DNA of 64,000 nt from Pyrus communis. Its lineage: Eukaryota; Streptophyta; Magnoliopsida; Rosales; Rosaceae. Positions 1 through 10,048 of this stretch are shown one piece after another (within the stretch, counting starts at the first letter, position 1; the number at the start of each line of letters is the position of its first letter). A model generated the notes under the pieces. The model was given only the letters and a program-made list of their open reading frames with translations, made no database searches and had not been told where the DNA came from. The stretch spans positions 11,084,001-11,148,000 of the forward strand of contig NC_084813.1 of assembly GCF_963583255.1 (NCBI RefSeq). The letters run 5' to 3'. The position numbers were made by a program, and so were the translations under genes.

Positions 1-567
1 AAGGGTTGTTTTTGGGGAAAGGATGAGAACACAAGCTCTTCTTTCTCTCTAAAATTTCGGCCACCTTGGAGGGATCATCTAGCAATCAAACTCCTCCAAG
101 GTCACTCATTTCTTCTTCATTATGCCTTGGTGATGAATCATTAGAGGTTCTCAATTTTGGGAACTTTGGAGAAACCTTTTCATCCATCCAAATCCATGGA
201 TCTAAGATGCAAGGAATGAAGGCCCTCTCTTTGGGTGATTAGCCTTTGCTTATGCAAAGAGGAATCTACAAAGGTATTGATTTCTCAACTCATTTTGTTT
301 TGAGTTGAGTCTTGGTTCACCTATCTACTAGGCTTTGAAGTTCATGGGTTAAGTTTTGTTTTTGAGTGCATATAAACATGATTCCGCCTTTTAATTGTTA
401 ATTGCATGTTGTTGATGTTGCTCAAATGAACTTGTTTTTCACAAATCTTCCTTCAGTATCGATCACCTCCAACATGCACACTCTGAAGATTGCCCATTCT
501 TGAAAATCGTCTCCGGCTCTTTGAAATTTTACTCCATCCAACCCTTATCTTTGAACACATTTGAGAA
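1..567. other. Unassigned leader upstream of the coiled-coil ORF
   Basis: No coding region can be supported here. The segment is pyrimidine-rich and moderately AT-rich, and it runs directly into the ORF starting at 568. Its texture (CT-rich start, GTATTGATTTCTCAA-type sequence near 270) resembles the U5 or leader part of a plant LTR element, but I see neither an LTR end nor a primer binding site. It is probably part of the same transcription unit as the ORF that follows, continuing from outside the window. Confidence 0.3.
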
Positions 568-1230
568 ATGACTAACCCATCGAACCTTTGCTTAGATTTG
601 AGTCTCAGCAGCGATCCGGTTGCGCCCCGTCAAGGTAATGTATGGCGCCCTTCTTTCTTATCTTCTAATGGTCCTCTTTCAGGTGAAGACTCCATGATGA
701 CGGATGCAACAACAGCTACAATAGTAGCTAGGAACCTCCTCACTCCTAAGGATAGTAGGCTGCTTTCAGGACGGTCCGATGAGTTGGCCGTTCAAGAGTC
801 CCTCGCTCTCAGTGTTCAGTGCGCGGGCTCTATGTCCAACATGGGCCAACGCCTACTTGCTCGATCCTGCCAGGTTGAATCCTTGATGGCGGAGGTGGAA
901 AGTCTTAAGCAAGAGATCAAACAGCTTAAGTACGAGAATAGAAGTTTGCATGTGCTTGCAAATAACTATTCGACGGGCATGAAGAGGAAGCTTGATGAGC
1001 TGCAAGAATCCAATGGTCGAATGCAAAGTGACCGTCAAAGGCTTGCGGCTTTCTTCCAGAGGCACATTTTTCCTGGCTCATCTAGCGTTCCACCAAGTAT
1101 TGAGGCCTTTTCTTTGATGCCTCCCGCTTCGATGCCTCCCGCTCCGATGCCTTTCGCTCCGATGCCTTCTGCTCCGATGCCTTCCACTCCGATGCCTCGT
1201 AGTGGGGGTTCACATAAACAACCTTTGTGA
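568..1230 (+). CDS. Hypothetical 220-aa protein with coiled coil and proline/methionine repeat tail
   Basis: I do not recognise a named family. The ORF opens with ATG at 568 and stops with TGA at 1228. Residues about 100-160 are rich in Leu, Glu, Lys and Gln with heptad-like spacing (VESLMAEVESLKQEIKQLKY), so a coiled coil is likely. The last 40 residues are a short repeat of the type MPxAPMPxAPMP. No signal peptide or membrane segment is visible. It lies on the strand opposite to the Athila-like gag that ends at 1306, directly beyond that gag's 3' end. This fits the antisense additional ORFs known between the coding region and the 3' LTR of some plant Gypsy elements. It could equally be a separate repeat-borne ORF. 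Codon use looks balanced and the frame is uninterrupted, so it may have been under selection recently. Confidence 0.5.
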   Translation: MTNPSNLCLDLSLSSDPVAPRQGNVWRPSFLSSNGPLSGEDSMMTDATTATIVARNLLTPKDSRLLSGRSDELAVQESLALSVQCAGSMSNMGQRLLARSCQVESLMAEVESLKQEIKQLKYENRSLHVLANNYSTGMKRKLDELQESNGRMQSDRQRLAAFFQRHIFPGSSSVPPSIEAFSLMPPASMPPAPMPFAPMPSAPMPSTPMPRSGGSHKQPL

Positions 1231-1249
1231 AGGCTCCATCATTCTGCCT

Positions 1250-1250
<1 letters not shown>

Positions 1251-1304
<54 letters not shown>

Positions 1305-1308
1305 TTTA
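1251..1308. repeat. (AT)n microsatellite followed by a T tract
   Basis: About 18 TA repeats run to 1286 and are followed by about 20 T residues. It marks the breakpoint where the minus-strand gag-like gene stops resembling its relative at 51.5-52.8 kb. On the minus strand it reads as poly(A) followed by (AT)n. Confidence 0.9.
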
Positions 1309-1789
1309 TTTCCCGGCATGGAATTTATCTTTGAATGGAAGGTGATACTTGAAATGATCCGGTAATAGTTTAAATTCAAGATTGGGTGCCTGAATTATTA
1401 ACAACATATTAGTATAAAAGAAAATTGAAATTCGGGGAGGTGGCTTACCTGTGTGCTCCGACATGAACTCAAGAATAAACACATCTCCTTTGAACGTTTC
1501 AGGAACTTTGCCCTTGGACAGATTTGGTATGAGGATTCTTCCTTGTCCATAAAATTCAACTTCCTTGGGGTTGTTTGTCTCAAGAACGTACTCTTTGATG
1601 AATTCATGATATTCCATACTTTGCACCTTTGGAAGGGCTTCCAAGATGTCTTTTTCACTTTCTTCCTTGGAATTCATGAACCTACAAGGAATAGGGATAT
1701 TAGGTGGAATGGGGTTAGAACTAATTAAATTTGGAACAACCTTACTTGAATTAGATGGCGTAGGAGCAATAGGTGCCTCCGGTAAAGGT
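1306..1789 (-). pseudogene. Athila-like gag, C-terminal part (downstream of the solo LTR)
   Basis: This is the continuation of the gag-like gene whose N-terminal part lies at 4031-4768. The join is at the residues RVET|PLPEAP, as shown by the uninterrupted relative at 52.3 kb. The segment is proline-rich (PIPPNIPIPCR) and then acidic. It ends with a stretch around LEFKLLPDHFKYHLPFK, which resembles the KPLPxHLKY motif that precedes reverse transcriptase in Athila pol, so a large internal deletion fused gag to the pre-RT linker. The frame is open across the whole segment. The extra residues at the start of the open frame (1790-1815) come from the inserted LTR. The C-terminus is lost in the T tract near 1308. 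Confidence 0.75.
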
Positions 1790-1794
1790 GTTTC

Positions 1795-4025
1795 TGATGC
1801 GAGAATTATACGCACACAAATTAAACCCTCTTTTTGACAATTGTAGTATAAGTATAAGTAGGGATCGTTCTGGACCGGGGATTAGGAGGGATTGCAAATC
1901 ACTTGGAAACTGACTCAAAAACGTAAAAACACAATATAAAACACTATACTAGACTCAAAGAATTCAAAAATACTTTAAAACATAAACTAAACAGATTCTA
2001 AGCACTAAAGAACAAGAAAGTAAAGGGGGGGGGGGGTTTGATTTGACGAAATTAACTAAATTGCACAAATTGTAATTAAAGGCAAAACGTAAATATGAAT
2101 GTGATGAAAATATGGATGATGGAATAGCCAAGGGGTTCTTCTCCACACATGTTACACTTGCATACAAGATTGAATCTCAGTTGGTCTTTCGATAAATTAT
2201 GAAACTCAACACCCCGGGTTAATTAGGTCCGCTTAAATTAACCGTCAAGTTTTCCTTAAGTTAATGAATTGGATGGGTTTGCGCAACGCAATTCACAACA
2301 TTCTCCAAAAGTCCTTTACGTGAACAGCACGATAAAGATACAATCAAAGATCATTAAGCATTATGAAAACTATAAGTATTGACGAGGCATTCGTTACTAT
2401 GATGAGCATGAAACTCGTGCCAAGAATTCATTTAACGCGATTGTTTATAAGCAACCTCCACTACTTGTGAATATAAGTTCGTAACGATTAGGTGAAACTC
2501 ACTTATATTCTAGCGTCATATTCATGCATGAAAATTAAGCGCGCATTCTTAATAAACGTACATAAATAAGTTATCAATCAAACGGTTAAACGAATTGAAT
2601 CCACAACTTATGAAATTCCAACGAAAGTTAATCAATTCATATTGCAAATATAAACATAGTTTCGAATCACCCCCTAGCTAAAGGGGGTTTAGTTCTTCAT
2701 AACTTTGAAATCAAAGAAACACCTAAACATTCCAACAACTCAAACTTGAATTGTATGAACGTTTAGGCACTCTTCTCTTCCATTCCTCATACGTACAAAA
2801 CAAAGAGAATTGAATTTAAACATTGAAATCGAAGAAACACCTAAACATTCCAACAACTCAAACTTGAATTGTATGAATGTTTAGGCACTCTTATCTTCCT
2901 CGTTGTTGTAGCACAAGGTCTAAGGTGAGCTTTAGGGATTATGGATGATGTAGAATGATAGGTTTTGTGGAAGAAAGAAGGAAGTGATGGTGTTTGGATT
3001 GGTAGGGAAGGCACGGCACAAGGGTTGGTGTTTATGTTGTGTGTTGTGTTGTGAATGGAATGAATGAATTGTGGCTGCAATGCATGCTTATTTATAGGTA
3101 AATGAGAGGGAACATGACAGCTAGGAATAGGTGGAAATGTGGCTGCAAGTTTGGTGAATGATTATGAGTGAATGCATGTGAATGTGGCTAGGTTGGAAAG
3201 CTGGAATTGTGATGGAGAGTGCACGGCAAAGGGAGGAATTTCTGTGGCTGCATGTTTGGGTTTGTTTAAAGAGTGCATGTGGCTGTTTGTTAGGTTGGAA
3301 ATGCATGTGGAATGCTGGAATTAAATGTGGGTTATGCACGGCAAAGATGGGTTGATTGATTGAGTGTGCATGTGGCTGTTTTATGAAAGGAATGCTAGGT
3401 TGGAAATGCATGTGGAATGCTGGAATTGAATGTGTTTTGGACGGCAAAGGGTGTGTTGGGTGATGGGTGCATGTGTTGGCTCAATTATATTGTTGGGAAA
3501 ACATGTGGATTAGGTGGAAAGAGGTGGGTGTGCATGTGAGTTGAAATGCATGTGTTTAAATGGTTGAAATGTGTAGATGATTATGAGTATGATAAGTGAT
3601 AAGTGTATGGTTATGATAAGTGATAAGTGAATGATATGTTAAGTGATAAGTGAATGATATGTTAAGTGATAAATGAATGATATGTTAAGTGATAAATGAA
3701 TGATATGTTAAGTGATAAATGAATGATATGTGGTGATAAGTGAATGATATATGGTGATAAGTGAATGATATGTGGTGATGATAAGTGTATAATTGTATGA
3801 TAGGTGGTGATGATAATTTGGTCTTCAATTTCGTCCATCTACTTGGCGTTAAGCATATGCAATCCATTTAATGCCCCAAACTACTCCAAAATGCATCCTT
3901 TCGACAAACACATCTTATGATCCTGAAAACACACAAAAGAAGCATAAAGGACTAAAATAACTAAAGAAACATAACGTAAATGTACGAGAACAAGCCATTT
4001 AAGTCGCATGAATATGCTCCTATCA
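1795..4025 (-). mobile_element. Athila-like solo LTR (2231 bp) inserted in gag
   Basis: On the minus strand it begins TGATAGGAGCATATTCATG at 4025 and ends CTCGCATCA at 1795, the canonical TG...CA ends. It is flanked by a perfect 5-bp target site duplication, GTTTC, at 1790-1794 and 4026-4030. No internal region is present, so it arose by recombination between two LTRs. The 3' part keeps the family's conserved end (ACAATTGTAGTATA and GATCGTTCTGGACCGGGG read on plus). It carries a 12-G run at 2025-2036 and a 23-bp minisatellite at 3591-3790. Confidence 0.95.
3591..3790. repeat. Minisatellite, about 23-bp unit, inside the solo LTR
   Basis: The unit reads roughly GTGATAARTGAATGATATGTTAA on the plus strand. 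At least five units occur in a row, then a shorter variant without the TTAA (GATATGTGGTGATAAGTGA). The LTR at 4892-7484 lacks this array at the equivalent place, so it expanded in this copy or subfamily. Confidence 0.8.
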
Positions 4026-4030
4026 GTTTC

Positions 4031-4768
4031 CACCCTTTCCGTGGGTTGGGTGTATTCCTCTTCCTTGTGATTTGATTTTGATGGTTGAGGGTCCGTTCCA
4101 ACCTCCTTGTCACTTCTCAACATGATTTCCTTGGCAGTTTCAAATTCTCCCTTTGGATTTGCAATGGTTAAACTAGGGAGTTCGCCTTGGTCTCGAAACT
4201 GTCCTACGAACTCCGCGATCTGCCCAATTTGCTTTTCCAAGTGGTCCAACCTTTTGTCTTGATTTTGGCTCTCTTTGTTTTGAGTTTGGACTCCCTGCGT
4301 CAAAGTAGTAAGTAATTGAAAAATCTTATCATTATCACTTGAATTACCTACATTGCTTTGGGCAGGTTGTGGTGGCTGCATAGGCGTTGAATAGAACTCC
4401 TCATATGGCGGCCAATATCCTCCTTGTTGAGCCTCCTTGACTTGATTTTGTGAGCCCTGCACCAAACAAATTAATTCATTAAGCTTTTGATTATAATCTA
4501 TTGACGAACTTGAGTTTGGTTGGGCATATTGAATATGAGGTTGTGGTGGCTGCATAGGTCTTGAATAGAACTCCTCATATGGCTGCCAATATCCTTCTTG
4601 TTGAACATGTTGAGGTTCCCACCACATAGAGTTTGAATGATCACTCCAATCGGAATTGTAAGTATTGGAAAACCCATTATTCTTTGATTGAAGATCAAAT
4701 GTACCAACGCTTTGCATTTGGGACCTTTCCATGAGTTGTGACAAAAGAGAAGCATTATCAAGTGCCAT
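4031..4768 (-). pseudogene. Athila-like gag, N-terminal part
   Basis: The likely start is the ATG at 4768-4766 (MALDNASLLSQLMER); an in-frame upstream extension to 4843 looks like leader sequence. The protein lacks a capsid-type gag domain. It begins in a region like the linker after the Athila capsid (SNTYNSDWSDHSN), followed by two copies of a motif around YWxPYEEFYSxPMQPPQP at about residues 55 and 110. A coiled-coil stretch (KRLDHLEKQIGQIAEFVGQF) and the ETAKEIMLRSDKEVG segment typical of Athila gag come next. The reading frame is open until it meets the inserted solo LTR at 4030. The relative at 51.5 kb has the same two internal repeats, so that duplication predates both copies. Confidence 0.75.
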
Positions 4769-4869
4769 GTTATGCTCTCTAGTACCTAACAAACAAAACA
4801 CAAATAAAAAACTAAAACTAAAATACATAATAGAAACGAACAATCCAAGAGATTAGCAAATTTGCTAAT

Positions 4870-4886
4870 CCCCGGCAACGGCGCCA
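4870..4886 (-). promoter_or_regulatory. tRNA-Asp primer binding site
   Basis: The minus strand reads TGGCGCCGTTGCCGGGG, complementary to the 3' end of plant tRNA-Asp(GUC). It lies five bases from the 5' LTR end at 4892. The same site occurs at 51390-51407. tRNA-Asp priming is characteristic of Athila-type elements. Confidence 0.93.
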
Positions 4887-4891
4887 AAATT

Positions 4892-7484
4892 TGATGCGAG
4901 ATTTATACGCGCACAAATTAAACCCTCTTTTTGACAATTGTAGTATAAGTATATAAGTAGGGATCGTTCTGGACCGGGGATTAGGAGGGATTGTTAATCA
5001 CTTGGATTTGACTCAAAAACGTAAAAACACAATATAAAACACTATACTAGACTCAAAGAATGCAAAACTAAACTTTAAAACACTAAAACAAACCAAAAGA
5101 CTCAAACATCACCCAAAACACTCAAAACTGCCTTAAAAACACTTTCTGGGCAGTTTTGAGCACTTTGGTGAATTTGGACGAAATTAAGTTGTAACTTGAT
5201 TCAAGACTCTTAAAAACACAAACTAAATTGATTTCTAACTAATTTGACAAGAAAGTAAAGGGGGGTTTAGATTTGACGAAAATTGAAATAACGAAACAAA
5301 TTAATAAACTAGACAGAATGTAAATATGAATTTGTGATAGAATAGAATGGATGGATGCTAGCCAAGGGGTTCATCTCCACACATGTTATACTTGCATAAT
5401 AAATGATTTCCAATTGCATTTCAATAAACCATGAATTCTCAATGCTCCAAGTTAATTAGATCCGCTTAAATTAACTTTCAGATTTCCCTAGATTCATTGG
5501 ATTGAATGGAATACGCATTACAACCAAATTATTCCTAATCAAAGTCCCTAACTATGGAATACGCATGATAGAGACATTCAACAAAGATCATTAAGTTCAA
5601 CGGAAATCATAAGTGTTGACGAGGCATTCGTTACTATGGAATACGCATGAAACTTATGCCAAGAATTCGTTTAACGCGATTGTTTATAAGCAACCTCCAC
5701 TACTTTTGAATATAAGTTCGTAACTATTAGGTGAAACTCACTTATATTCTAGCGTCATATTCATGCATGAAAATTAAGCGTGCACTCTCAATAAACATAC
5801 ATAAATAAGTTATCAATCAAACAGTTAAACAAATTGAATCCACAACTTATGAAACGCAATTAGAAGTAATCAAATCAAAATGCAAGCATAAACATATATT
5901 TCGAATCCCCCCCTAGCCAAGGGGGGTTTAGTTCCTCATGATTACAAAACAAAGAGAATTGGATTTAAACATTGAATTCAAAGGAAAAGAAACACCTAAA
6001 CATTCCAACAACTCAAACTTGAATTGTATGAACGTTTAGGCCCGCTTCTCTTCCTCTTTGTTGTAGCACTAGGTCTAAGGTGAGTTTTGGGGATTATGGA
6101 TGATGTAGAATGAAGTGGGGTGGTAGGATAGGGGGTGGTGAATGGCTGAATTTCTGGTGGTGTTTGGATTACTAGGGAACTCACGGCACAAGTTGGTGTG
6201 TATGGATGATTTTCTGAAATGGAAGAGTGAATGAATTGTGGCTGCAATGCATGCTTATTTATAGGTAAATAAGAGGGAACATCACAGCTAGGAGGTGGGT
6301 GGAAATATGGCTGCAATGTTAGTGAATGATTATGAGTGAATGCATGTGGATGTGGCTAGGTTGGAAAGCTGGAATTGTGATGGGAAAGCCACGTCAAGAA
6401 TGGGAATATGTGGCTGCATGTTTGGGTTTGTTTAAAGGGTGCATGTGGGTGAATGTTAGGTTGGAAATGCATGTGGAATGCTGGAATTAAGGAGAATGTG
6501 CACGGCAATGATGGTGTTTGTGTGAATGATGGCAGATTGTGTATGTGAATGATTAGGGTGAATGTGCATATGCTTTGACAGCTAGGTTGAATTAATTAAA
6601 GGGAGTGCATGTGGCTTGGCTGGAATGAATGGAATGCAATCTGAAATGGGAGATGGAATGGGATGCACGGCAAAGGGTGAATGGGTGATGTGTGATTGAA
6701 TGATTTAAGTGCATGTGGGTGGAAATGCATGTGGAATGGCTGATTGTTTATGATGATGTGCACGGCAAGGTTGGAGAAATGATTATGGATGCATGTGTTG
6801 AATGATTTCTTGGTGAGGGATGCGGAGTGGATGGAATGATGAAAGAATAAAGGGTGCATGTGGGTTGGAAATGTGGCTGCAATGATGAGAGATTATGCAC
6901 GGCAAAGGAGAATATGAATGCATGTGGCTGATTTAAAGAATAGGAATGCATGTGATTAAAGAGTGGGAGATGGAATGGGATGCACGGCAATGTTGTTGTT
7001 GGTGTGTTATGCATGGCATGGTTGGGATTGTGGTGCAATGATGGAGGAATAAGTGCATGTGGCTGAGATGGTTTGATGAATGAATGTGTTTAAATGGTTT
7101 AAAACAGGAAACAAAGCCCTTCCTTGCATGGCAAGGAAGGGAGACACAAGGAAACACACGACATTGTCCTAAGGTTGCAAGGAATGTTGTTTTTGTGTTC
7201 TAAAATGCGTAGGAGTCTTCAATGACGCTCAAACATGAGGTCTTTTAGGATTTAACTTTCCTACTTCAAGTCTTCAATTTCGTCCATCCTCTTGGCTCCA
7301 AGCATATGATATCCATTCCAATCTCTAATTTGCTCCAAAAGGCTCCAAAAGGCATCCTTTTGCATACTTTGCCCTTAGAACCTGAAAACACACAAAAGAA
7401 GCATAAAGGACTAAAATAACTAAAGAAACATAACGTAAATGCACGAGAACAAGCCATTTAAGTCGCATGAATATGCTCCTATCA
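4892..7484 (-). repeat. Athila-like 5' LTR (2593 bp)
   Basis: On the minus strand it starts TGATAGGAGCATATTCATGCG at 7484 and ends CTCGCATCA at 4892, next to the PBS. It is related to the solo LTR at 1795-4025. The middle (about 6310-7080) is unusually repetitive, with many scattered copies of GCATGTGG and CACGGCAA. The flank after 7484 starts CCTGG, but no matching duplication can be tested because the other end of the element is missing. Confidence 0.9.
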
Positions 7485-7775
7485 CCTGGTAAACCCTAAA
7501 GCTGTCACTCCTTAAATTAGGGGGAGTGCAGCAAGTAGCTAGCACACAACTATTAACAAGTCATCTAGATGTCAATCTTCCTCAAATTAAGGGATTAGAC
7601 TTAATAGAGAATCCCATGGAAAGAGGTAACATAAAATCTGGCAGCATTAGTCACCCCATATCGTCTAATATCCATATGCAATATCAGTCACCCCATATCG
7701 TCTAATAGAAACCGCCCCGTTTTTTATCATTTAATAAAAGAATATTAATATTTATTATATGTTTTTATTTTTTTT
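7485..7775. other. Short spacer, no feature recognised
   Basis: No convincing ORF. It contains two copies of CACCCCATATCGTCTAATA about 40 bp apart (near 7654 and 7690), which may be a tiny local duplication. It ends in the T-rich tract that borders the MITE. Confidence 0.5.
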
Positions 7776-7973
7776 GGAACCGGATCCCCTCCGGACCCAA
7801 ATATACTGAGCCTGCTGAGTAAGGGATCCAGGATGTTGAAATTTGATATAACAACTACAATTATTATAACTTTTAGAGGGCTCCCTATTTGTAGCCGTTG
7901 GATCAAATTTCAATGATACGAATCTCTTACTCAGCAGGCTCAATTTTATTGGGTCCGAAAGGGATCCGGTTCC
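7776..7973. mobile_element. MITE, 198 bp, with about 70-bp terminal inverted repeats
   Basis: The left end GGAACCGGATCCCCTCCGG is mirrored at the right by CCGAAAGGGATCCGGTTCC. The inverted arms extend inward through the GAGCCTGCTGAGTAAG and CTTACTCAGCAGGCTC segments to a short AT-rich centre. No coding capacity. The flanks are ATTTTTTTT on the left and ATTTTTTTA on the right, compatible with a 9-bp T-rich target duplication with one mismatch, which would suit a Mutator-type MITE. The superfamily is uncertain because T tracts match by chance. Confidence 0.8.
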
Positions 7974-8084
7974 ATTTTTTTAATCCAGCAACTTTAATAC
8001 TCCATCAATTGAAGGATTCTAGGAGACTTCAAGATCCAAAGTATTGCGAGTGCAAACTTCATCACAGGTCTCCAACTTTATTCC
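7974..8084. other. Spacer between MITE and solo LTR
   Basis: Short non-coding spacer. It ends with ATTCC (8080-8084), the left copy of the target duplication of the following solo LTR. Confidence 0.5.
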
Positions 8085-10048
8085 TGATGTGAAAATTAAC
8101 TTGACACACAAATTAAACCCTATTTGTGACAATTGTAGTATATATGCAAGTAGGGATCATTCTAAACTGGGGATTAACTAGGGATGCTAATCAACTCAAA
8201 TAAGATTCAAAAACACTAAACTAGACTCTATAGACTCAAAACTAACTTAAAACACTTAAAACAGCAACAAACAATTAAAAAGACTCAAAACTGACTCTAT
8301 GGAGTTATTTGGATGAATTTTAACTAATTTAGACTCAAAACACTAATTTGGATAGATTCAAACACTTTTCTAACTAATCTAACACACTTAATAAAAGGGG
8401 GAATCGATTTGGACGAAGTTAATTAAATTGGGCAAATTGCAAACTAAACAGATTATACACTAAATTAGGTGAATTGAATGGGTAAAAGACTAGTTAGAGG
8501 GTCCTTCTCCATACATGCACATATGCAACACAAATTGATTTCCAGATTTTATCCCTTTAAACCATGAATGACAATGCCCCAAATTAATTGTGAAAAGCAC
8601 AAATTAACTTTCAGATTTTCCTAGTTTCATTGAATTGGATGGAATACGCATCGACAATCAAATTCCCTACATGAACTGCATAATAGAGATAAAATCAAAG
8701 ATCATTAAGCTTTTTGAAAACCATAAGCATTGACTAGGCATTCGTAACTATGAACTGCATGATACTCTTGCCTAGAATTTACTTAACATAATCATGACTA
8801 GTGATTTTTACTACTTGTGAATATAAGTTCATAACAATTAGGCGAAATTCCCTATCCTAGCATCAAATTCATGCATGAAAACTAAGTATGCATCCTTAAT
8901 CAACACACAAGAACAAGTTCTCAATAAATAAATTAAGTAAATCATATTCACAATTCAAGAAACAAAATCTGGAGGAAATCAATTCATATAAAACATATGT
9001 CCATGACTTTGAATTCACCTCTAACTAAGAAAAACTTAGTTACACATGTTCATAACAATTGAAAAGCAAATTAAAATAAACACAGAAACGAAACAAGGGA
9101 AGAAAGAACTCTGAAAGTCTCTAATGGATGCAGATTTCCTGCGGCACAAGATGGTCTTTTTCCTATGGAAGCCACGACACTCCTTCTTCTCCCTAGGGTT
9201 TGTGGCACAAGGTTATATTTCTGAATGGATGGTGAGTGATGTGAATGAATGAATGAATGAGAGGATGAATGGCTGCCTAGGGTGTCTCAAGGGGTGCGGC
9301 ACATTTAGTTTCATATATATATATATATATATATAGCATAGCAAAAACTCTAGGAATCAGAATTAGGGTTAAACCTAGCAGAAATAAGTGATTAGGGCCC
9401 TTAGGTTGCGGCAAAGGTTTGGAAATCAAGTCCTAGCCCAATTAATTTCAGATATGGACTTATACAATCCAAATCCAAGAGGAAAAGGGCCAATTTAAAT
9501 CAGAATCCAAGAGGAACAAGGTTTAGGAAATTTGTCCAAAATTGGGCCTTCTAGAAACTAAGTGTTTTATGGCTGATTTTGGGTTTTCTAAAAGAGATAA
9601 AAGGGGGAAGGGTGCGGCACCCTTCTAGGGTCAGATAAGGCTTCTAGAAATTAGGTTTTTAGGTCCACTTGCAGCTAGGTTTAAGGTGGAACAAGATTAG
9701 GTTAGGATAAGATAGGATAAGGTTTGGATAAGATAAGGTTGTTAGGATAAGTTTCCATATTTCTTGCTCTTTCCTTATCTTCTTTGTCTAGAACTTTCCT
9801 TTTCTGATTTGTAGCATGTTCCTAGCCTCTTTTGACTCCAAATTCGTCCGTCCACCTTGCTCCATATACAAGCAATCCATAGTAAGCCCAAAACTGCTCT
9901 AAAAGGCTCAAAATTGCCTTTTCTTGCCAACTTTGTCATTAGGACCTACAAACACACGAAAATAGCTTAAAACACTATAATAAGTAGTAATTAGCTAACT
10001 AAATGTAAGGAAACAACATAGCTAAGTAGCATAAATATGCTCATATCA
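8085..10048 (-). mobile_element. Athila-like solo LTR (1964 bp), second subfamily
   Basis: The plus strand begins TGATGTGAAAATTAAC and ends TGCTCATATCA, so the LTR reads on the minus strand with TG...CA ends. A perfect 5-bp target duplication, ATTCC, flanks it (8080-8084 and 10049-10053). It matches the ends of the LTRs at 29405 and 63360 (TTTCACATCA) better than those at 1795 and 4892. It contains a (TA)n run at about 9314-9337 and a cluster of GGATAAG/GATAAG boxes at about 9700-9760. Confidence 0.95.

Larger units (their letters stand above)
1306..7484 (-). mobile_element. Non-autonomous Athila-like Gypsy element, 5' LTR to gag, 3' end lost
   Basis: Read on the minus strand, the order is 5' LTR (7484 to 4892), a five-base spacer, a PBS matching the 3' end of tRNA-Asp, and a gag-like gene from 4768 down to 1306. 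A tRNA-Asp PBS and the gag sequence place it with the Athila lineage. No protease, reverse transcriptase or integrase is present. The relative at 51.4-53.6 kb has the same organisation, so the loss of pol is a family trait. The 3' LTR is not in the window: similarity to the relative stops at the AT/T tract near 1308. A later solo LTR of a related family splits the gag. Confidence 0.8.

Noticed and set aside
2025..2036. 12-G run as a polypurine tract
   Set aside because: It lies inside the LTR, not next to an LTR start, and the related LTRs have shorter runs at the same place. Simple length variation.
3121..3447. His- and Pro-rich minus-strand open frame in the solo LTR
   Set aside because: Low-complexity frame created by the GCATGTGG/CACGGCAA word repeats. 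The similar frames at 6596-7157 have the same cause.
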